A stretch of DNA of 64,000 bases. Origin: DQWO01 sp964478545 (lineage in GTDB: Bacteria > Desulfobacterota > Anaeroferrophillalia > Anaeroferrophillales > Anaeroferrophillaceae). A program made the translations under genes and the position numbers. Of this stretch, positions 60,100 through 64,000 are shown in pieces. Where the stretch lies: contig CAYZIS010000008.1 in the NCBI GenBank assembly GCA_964478545.1, positions 1 to 64,000 on the forward strand, in the 5' to 3' direction. Within the stretch, counting starts at the first letter, position 1. Each line of letters begins with the position of its first letter. A model generated the notes under the pieces. That model made no database searches. It saw nothing but the letters and a program-made list of their open reading frames with translations, and was not told the origin of the DNA.

Positions 60100-60756
60100 C
60101 CACTTCCTCCTTTTCTCCTGATAATTAAAAATTAATGAAAAGGTTGCTTCTTTCCCCCTGACTTCATGAAACTACAATTCCATCTATATATGCTAGCAGC
60201 AATCATGCCACTGGGGATGGATTTTTAAGAAAATTTTAATGCCTGTCAACACCCTGAAATGACAGCTAAAATTTTGGCTCTGCCAAAACCCGGAAAAAAA
60301 TAAAAAATTATGACGCTCAAAACGGTAAAAAGTGGTATTTTTTTACCCAATCTGACTACTTTTATACCACTTTTTTTCATCACTTTTAAAATCATCTATA
60401 ATTTCATTATCTTACAGCGCATTTTTTTTCATTTTTCCCCGGAAAACAGGAAAATCTTCTCCTTTAAAGGGACTGAAAGTGCTTTCTCACCGGGGACAAA
60501 GAGGCGCTATCGAGTTATTTTATTAAGTAAAAACAAGGTGATAGGAGGCAATGGGAATTTCAACATGCGGAAAAAACGGAGAGAAAAAGGCAAAAAGAAA
60601 GTGTGTACTTTTTTACCCAATTTTTGGGAGTTTATCCGGAAAGCAAAAGTTTCCGGATAAACGCTTTCAGCGATCAGCTTTCAGCAGTCAGCAAAACATT
60701 CTACAGACAAACGGTTCAGGTGGAGGCTGAAAAAGAAATCCATTGGGAATGGCTGG
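60100..60756. other. AT-rich regulatory spacer upstream of the PEP-CTERM gene
   Basis: 657 bases. It contains the sigma-54-like site (60195-60210), an inverted pair AAGTGGTAT/ATACCACTT (about 60331-60373), two copies of a TTTTTTACCCAAT motif (about 60345 and 60610), and repeat scraps near 60645-60700 (TTTCCGGATAAACG, CAGCTTTCAGCAGTCAGC) also seen around 17790-17920. A 116-codon plus-strand frame here is compositionally unlike a gene. Confidence 0.5.
60195..60210 (-). promoter_or_regulatory. sigma-54-like promoter of the PEP-CTERM gene
   Basis: On the minus strand TGGCATGATTGCTGCT has GG and GC spaced by 10 bases, as in the RpoN consensus TGGCAC-N5-TTGCW, about 95 bases before the start codon. 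PEP-CTERM genes under RpoN with PrsK/PrsR are known in other bacteria. Confidence 0.55.
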
Positions 60757-61431
60757 CTACCAATACTGCCAGCTGCCGGTAAAAAGAACGTAGAATCCCA
60801 GGCCTAAGTTGGTCACCAGGTGGGAGACGATGCAGAGGCTGAGTTTTTTACGGTAGATCAACAGGCCACCGTAGATGAGGCCGGCGGCAATACCGGGCAG
60901 CAGGCGAAAATGTTCAAAACCGAAGAGAACTGACGTCCCCAGGAAGGAAAACCAGGTGAAGGCCCCCAGGGCAATGGCGGTGAAACGGCTGTCAATGAGG
61001 TAGCGCATCATGAAGGAGCGCCAAAAAAGTTCCTCCATCACCGGCACCACCAGGACGGCCCCGGCCAGCCTGACTGCAGCCAGGAAGAAGGTTCCCGGGG
61101 GTGACCAACCGAAGGCAGAGGGATTGAAACCGCCGCCGTCTCCCAGTTGGGGAACCAGCTTTTCCGCCCCGATCCAGAATACCAACACCAGCAGGCCACT
61201 TCCCAGGGCTAAAAGCCACTCAAATAACTGCAGGGATACGGTAATCTCTTCAAAATAGACCTGCCTCCAGTACCACAGCAGCCACGCCGTGATGATAGTT
61301 TTTGCCAGGTAGAAAAGATGTTTGTACTGAGGAAGAAATATCACCACCTGGGTCAGGAGCATGAAAACGGCAAAAGGGGCAATGTAGGGAACCCAAGGCT
61401 GGCGGAGAATTTTTTTCATGGAAACGGGCAC
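60757..61431 (-). CDS. CPBP-family intramembrane protease (PEP-CTERM-associated type)
   Basis: 224 residues with six to seven hydrophobic helices and the CPBP/CAAX-protease-like motifs EELFWRSFMMRYL (Glu-Glu and Arg), FGFEHFRLLPGIAAGLIYG (His) and HLVTNLGLG (His...Asn). The best fit is the CAAX prenyl protease-related type found with PEP-CTERM/exosortase systems; the PEP-CTERM gene is its neighbour across 657 bases. Family members are glutamic intramembrane peptidases. A start at 61431 or at the ATG four codons later is possible. Confidence 0.8.
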   Translation of the reverse strand: MPVSMKKILRQPWVPYIAPFAVFMLLTQVVIFLPQYKHLFYLAKTIITAWLLWYWRQVYFEEITVSLQLFEWLLALGSGLLVLVFWIGAEKLVPQLGDGGGFNPSAFGWSPPGTFFLAAVRLAGAVLVVPVMEELFWRSFMMRYLIDSRFTAIALGAFTWFSFLGTSVLFGFEHFRLLPGIAAGLIYGGLLIYRKKLSLCIVSHLVTNLGLGFYVLFTGSWQYW

Positions 61432-61481
61432 TCACTTTTTCAAGGTCTGTATCCGTACTCTGTGTCCGTGGCTAAAAAAAC

Positions 61482-61733
61482 TCACCACAGAGGCACAGAG
61501 AACACAGAGGACGCAGAGTTATACCATTTCAGGCCTGTGGGGCGCGCTAAAGCAATACCCTCCGGGCGGATGGAAACCTTCGTTATTGCAGCGTCTGTTC
61601 GGGATGTCCGGACTTGGCTCTAAGTGGTTTTGGCCGCCGAACGAATCACCACGATGGTGATTCGCGGCGGACGCCTCGGAACCGGCCATGGACGGCCGGT
61701 GAGAATGAGCGTGAGCCATGCCGGGGCATCCCC
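61482..61733. repeat. dispersed repeats, including ATGTCCCGGCATGGCTC family copy 2
   Basis: 61482-61518 is a CACAGAGGCACAGAGAACAC-type direct repeat with scraps near 32405 and 38715. 61602-61733 is the inverted partner of 51233-51360, with GGCCGCCGAACGAATCACCA, the CACCACGATGGTG hairpin, GGACGCCTCGGAACCGGCC and GAGCCATGCCGGGGCATC. It ends at the stop codon of the radical SAM gene. Confidence 0.82.
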
Positions 61734-62935
61734 TAACCCAGGTAGCGATTGAAATAACCGATCTCAAGCCTTGGGAACTCGGCCGCCAGCAGATCCAGCA
61801 GCGCACCAATGCCGATAGCATCTTCGCCATCCATCCCCACCGTCTCCAGATAGAGCCGGGGATCAATATTGAGATTGCGCATCTGCACCTGATCAACATT
61901 ATATTTCTCAATCAGCTCCAGCAGCGCTTCCGCCTCCTCCGGTACATCGGTGACCCCCGGCATCACCAGCAGGTTGATAGCTAAGTGCAGGCCGCCTTCT
62001 TTCGCCGCCCGTAGTGAGGCCAGCACATCCTCAAAAGCATAACCCCGGGGCTGATAATAAGGCAGGTAGGTAGCTTTCCTGAGAGAATTCATGCTGACCC
62101 GGATGCTGTCCATACCGGCAACCGCCATGGCCGCCACTTTTTCCGGCAGGCTGGCGTTGGTATTAACATTCAGGGTTCCGGCATCAGTTTGCTCCCGCAG
62201 GCGGCGGGCAAAAGCACAGATGGTCTCCGCCTGGAGAATGGGATCCCCTTCGCAGCCCTGGCCAAAGCTTAAAACCGGATTTTCCGCCACTTCCAAGTGA
62301 GACAGGGCCACCTCCAGCAGCTCATCCACTGTAGGAACAAAATCGATGCGGTCCTGGGAGGAGGCAAACCCGCTTCCTGACTGCCAGGAAAGGCAACCCA
62401 GGCAACGGGCGTTGCAGACCGGAGAAACCGGCAGGGGGCATTCCCAACGCCCGAGAAAGAAATTTTTGGCGGCAAAACAGTGGTCATCCAAGGCACAGCC
62501 GCACAGGTGGCGGACCAGACGATTGTCCGGAAACCGGGCCAGCTGCCGCTCAACCCCGACCACCACCTCCCGGTCATCGAAACGATCTGGTTCCCACTGA
62601 CGGTTTTCATCCACCCGGCGGGCGGCAACCACATAATCATTGATCTCCGGCGACCAGCCCACAGCGGTATAGGCCCAGAGGGGCAGCTGATAATCCTTGT
62701 CAGCATAAGAAACCGCCGGCAACAGCAGGCGGGTATAGGCTGGCGGCAGAAAAGCCGAGACCCCGAAGCAGGGTTCCCCAACATCCATCTCCTCCAGACA
62801 AACCACCTGCTCCGACCCGGCATCCCAGGCCAGCGGTGGACATTGGGGCAGGTAGAAAAAACGACTTCCCGCCGGCAAGGGAATCAGGTCCTCCGGAGAA
62901 GGGGAAACCAGCTGTTCACCACTGGCGGCCAGCAT
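61733..62935 (-). CDS. radical SAM protein (start missing or non-AUG)
   Basis: At least 400 residues. The SAM cluster motif CNARCLGC is preceded by SPV and the region CGCALDDHCF. It is followed by GQGCEGDPILQAE and NVNTNASLPEKVAAMAVAGMDSIRVSMNSL, a standard radical SAM barrel like those of pyruvate-formate-lyase-activating-type and uncharacterised 'radical SAM protein' families. The first ATG is at 62935, yet 33 codons upstream remain open and read like protein (YITKTGTFFSSPRLLFADGQ, then GTICDHSCLEM) before a stop, without an ATG, GTG or TTG. The true start may be rare, or the 5' end may have been damaged. The substrate is unknown. Confidence 0.82.
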   Translation of the reverse strand: MLAASGEQLVSPSPEDLIPLPAGSRFFYLPQCPPLAWDAGSEQVVCLEEMDVGEPCFGVSAFLPPAYTRLLLPAVSYADKDYQLPLWAYTAVGWSPEINDYVVAARRVDENRQWEPDRFDDREVVVGVERQLARFPDNRLVRHLCGCALDDHCFAAKNFFLGRWECPLPVSPVCNARCLGCLSWQSGSGFASSQDRIDFVPTVDELLEVALSHLEVAENPVLSFGQGCEGDPILQAETICAFARRLREQTDAGTLNVNTNASLPEKVAAMAVAGMDSIRVSMNSLRKATYLPYYQPRGYAFEDVLASLRAAKEGGLHLAINLLVMPGVTDVPEEAEALLELIEKYNVDQVQMRNLNIDPRLYLETVGMDGEDAIGIGALLDLLAAEFPRLEIGYFNRYLG

Positions 62936-63095
62936 CTCCAGACAGGAATGGTCGCAGATAGTGCCCTGCCCGTCGGCAAAAAGCAGCCGGGGAGAAGAAA
63001 AGAACGTTCCTGTCTTAGTGATGTAACAACCCTTTCAGCTCTATCTACGTTAAGCGATTAACTGTTAACATTTAACTGTTAGCTTTAAAAATCTG

Positions 63096-63145
63096 GGATG
63101 TTCGGGCATGGCTCCCGCTCATTCTCACCGGCCGTCCATGGCGGC
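63096..63145. repeat. partial copy, ATGTCCCGGCATGGCTC repeat
   Basis: GGGATGTTCGGGCATGGCTC, CCGCTCATTCTCACCGGCC and GTCCATGG match the first part of 51233-51360. It lies between the GDSL esterase gene and the radical SAM gene. Confidence 0.7.
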
Positions 63146-63166
63146 AAAAAAAGCGAGTCTACTCCG

Positions 63167-64000
63167 TCACTTCACCGAGATACTCAGAGGATCAAGCTTC
63201 CAGTAGTACCCGTTGGGATCAGCCGCTGGATTTTTACAGTAATCAAGCCGGAAGCCAACGGCGTCATTACCAATCTCAGCATAGGGAACTGTCAATCCGA
63301 GGACCGCATCGAAGCGGGGTTGTCCCATGCAGTCACACTCCAGCAGGGATGCAGCCCGGTGCGCGAGAATCTTATGGGTTACGGTCGTCGGGTGGATATC
63401 ATCCCAGAAAAGATAGCGCCCTGCAGCAACATTGCCATCATTTTCATCAAACTTTGCATCGGTCACATTGTCAAATCTCCCAATTTCAGGGTCGGCAACC
63501 ATCTCTTGCAAGAGGCTGAAAGTATCAAACCAGACCACCTCAACCATCGGGTGAGCAGATTCAAACACCAAAAGCATCTCCTCAAGGAAGCTATTGAAAA
63601 AGTTGGCAAGAGCGGTTCCGTTGGCCGAAAGCGTGGCATCCTGGTTCATCCGCGGGGTGATGCCAAGATCAGGCAGATTAACGACCATGAAGGTTACGGC
63701 GCCCACATCAGCAAGCTTCTCCATACCGGTCCGGATATGAACCACGGCATCACTGACAGCAGTAGGGGCAGCAGCGGGATCAGTCAAGGCGAGAAAATCA
63801 TTGCCCCCAATCCAAATAATAAACAAGCTTTTCTCAGGCTGCGGAAAGGCAGTGGGAAAGGCTGCCGAAACCGTCAACAAGGTCGTGTAGGCCGACACCT
63901 GGGTTAACAGCCCCGGGGCATTACCCTCCACGGGATTGCTCACGCCGGTATTGGCCCCGGCAAAGGCATAGTTACAGAAATCCCCCGAGATACCCAAAGT
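63167..64000 (-). CDS. SGNH/GDSL-family esterase, N-terminus outside window
   Basis: Partial protein of at least 277 residues, cut by the right edge; the GDSL nucleophile block lies beyond it. Visible are block II (YAFAGANTG), block III (IWIGGNDFLAL, Gly-x-Asn-Asp) and block V (FWDDIHPTTVTHKILA, with catalytic Asp and His). After the catalytic domain a further 60 residues (CDCMGQPRFDAVLGLTVPYA, then FRLDYCKNP...GYYWKLD) resemble the pseudogene end at 22331. It is probably secreted, like most of its relatives with this build (inference). The apparent TTG start at 63997 is only the frame edge. Confidence 0.85.
   Translation of the reverse strand, partial: TLGISGDFCNYAFAGANTGVSNPVEGNAPGLLTQVSAYTTLLTVSAAFPTAFPQPEKSLFIIWIGGNDFLALTDPAAAPTAVSDAVVHIRTGMEKLADVGAVTFMVVNLPDLGITPRMNQDATLSANGTALANFFNSFLEEMLLVFESAHPMVEVVWFDTFSLLQEMVADPEIGRFDNVTDAKFDENDGNVAAGRYLFWDDIHPTTVTHKILAHRAASLLECDCMGQPRFDAVLGLTVPYAEIGNDAVGFRLDYCKNPAADPNGYYWKLDPLSISVK

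Noticed and set aside
60310..60660. 116-codon plus-strand frame upstream of the PEP-CTERM gene
   Set aside because: Very rich in Phe, Ile and Lys codons from AT-rich sequence, no ribosome site, and overlapping inverted-repeat structure.
1..64000. tRNA, rRNA or CRISPR array
   Set aside because: No GTTCGA-type T-loop within a cloverleaf, no rRNA-like stretches, and no regularly spaced direct repeats were seen; the abundant repeats are palindromic and dispersed.

Overview
This 64 kb window looks like a chromosomal piece of an anaerobic or microaerophilic Gram-negative bacterium, most likely a Desulfobacterota ('deltaproteobacterial') lineage, probably from a metagenome assembly because it contains a 100-N scaffold gap. 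The reasons are the gene order proB-proA-nadD-rsfS-rlmH-lapB-gpmI, a Rex repressor with its own operator, a CooC-type nickel ATPase, a complete NikKMLQO nickel importer, a di-heme cytochrome c peroxidase beside a Fur/PerR regulator, an LptF permease (outer membrane), and a PEP-CTERM protein with a sigma-54-like promoter. No rRNA, tRNA, CRISPR array or intact transposase gene was seen.

Layout. 0-6 kb: an unknown gene and a YhaN/YhaO-type (SbcC/SbcD-like) ATPase-nuclease pair. 6-15 kb: an accessory island with a DUF4143 ATPase, a two-gene unit (papain-like peptidase fused to an alpha/beta-hydrolase, plus a membrane protein) behind a GEMM-like riboswitch candidate, two toxin-antitoxin modules, a chimeric decayed copy of the yhaO-like/DUF4143 region, and a truncated hsdR fused to a HEPN-like gene end. 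15-22 kb: pepN, an MFS transporter, a DUF2797 protein and a phosphoglucomutase. 22-26 kb: cytochrome c peroxidase (split by the gap), a PerR-like regulator and a polyferredoxin membrane protein. 26-30 kb: nickel importer. 30-40 kb: TIGR03790 protein, hemolysin III, M16C peptidase, mscS-radC-lptF, cooC. 40-57 kb: comF-asmA block, gpmI-lapB, rlmH-rsfS, nadD-proA-proB, rex, uvrA. 57-64 kb: mnmG, PEP-CTERM protein, a CPBP membrane protease, a radical SAM protein and a GDSL esterase cut by the window edge.

Two features pervade the window. First, intergenic regions are packed with short palindromic dispersed repeats and MITE-like elements. One 90-bp element has 18-bp inverted ends and a perfect 10-bp target duplication. 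Another family has both a filled and an empty target site. Second, many intergenic regions hold broken gene ends next to intact genes: EamA transporter, FAH hydrolase, sirtuin, hsdR, a HEPN-like protein, an exported-protein C-terminus and a yhaO-like fragment. Together these suggest repeated deletion and recombination at repeats.

The best candidate for something undescribed is the minus-strand unit at 7.3-10.5 kb: a possible cyclic-dinucleotide riboswitch with a terminator controlling a papain-like peptidase/serine-hydrolase fusion and a multi-pass membrane protein, located directly downstream of a toxin-antitoxin pair and bracketed by duplicated flanking sequence.
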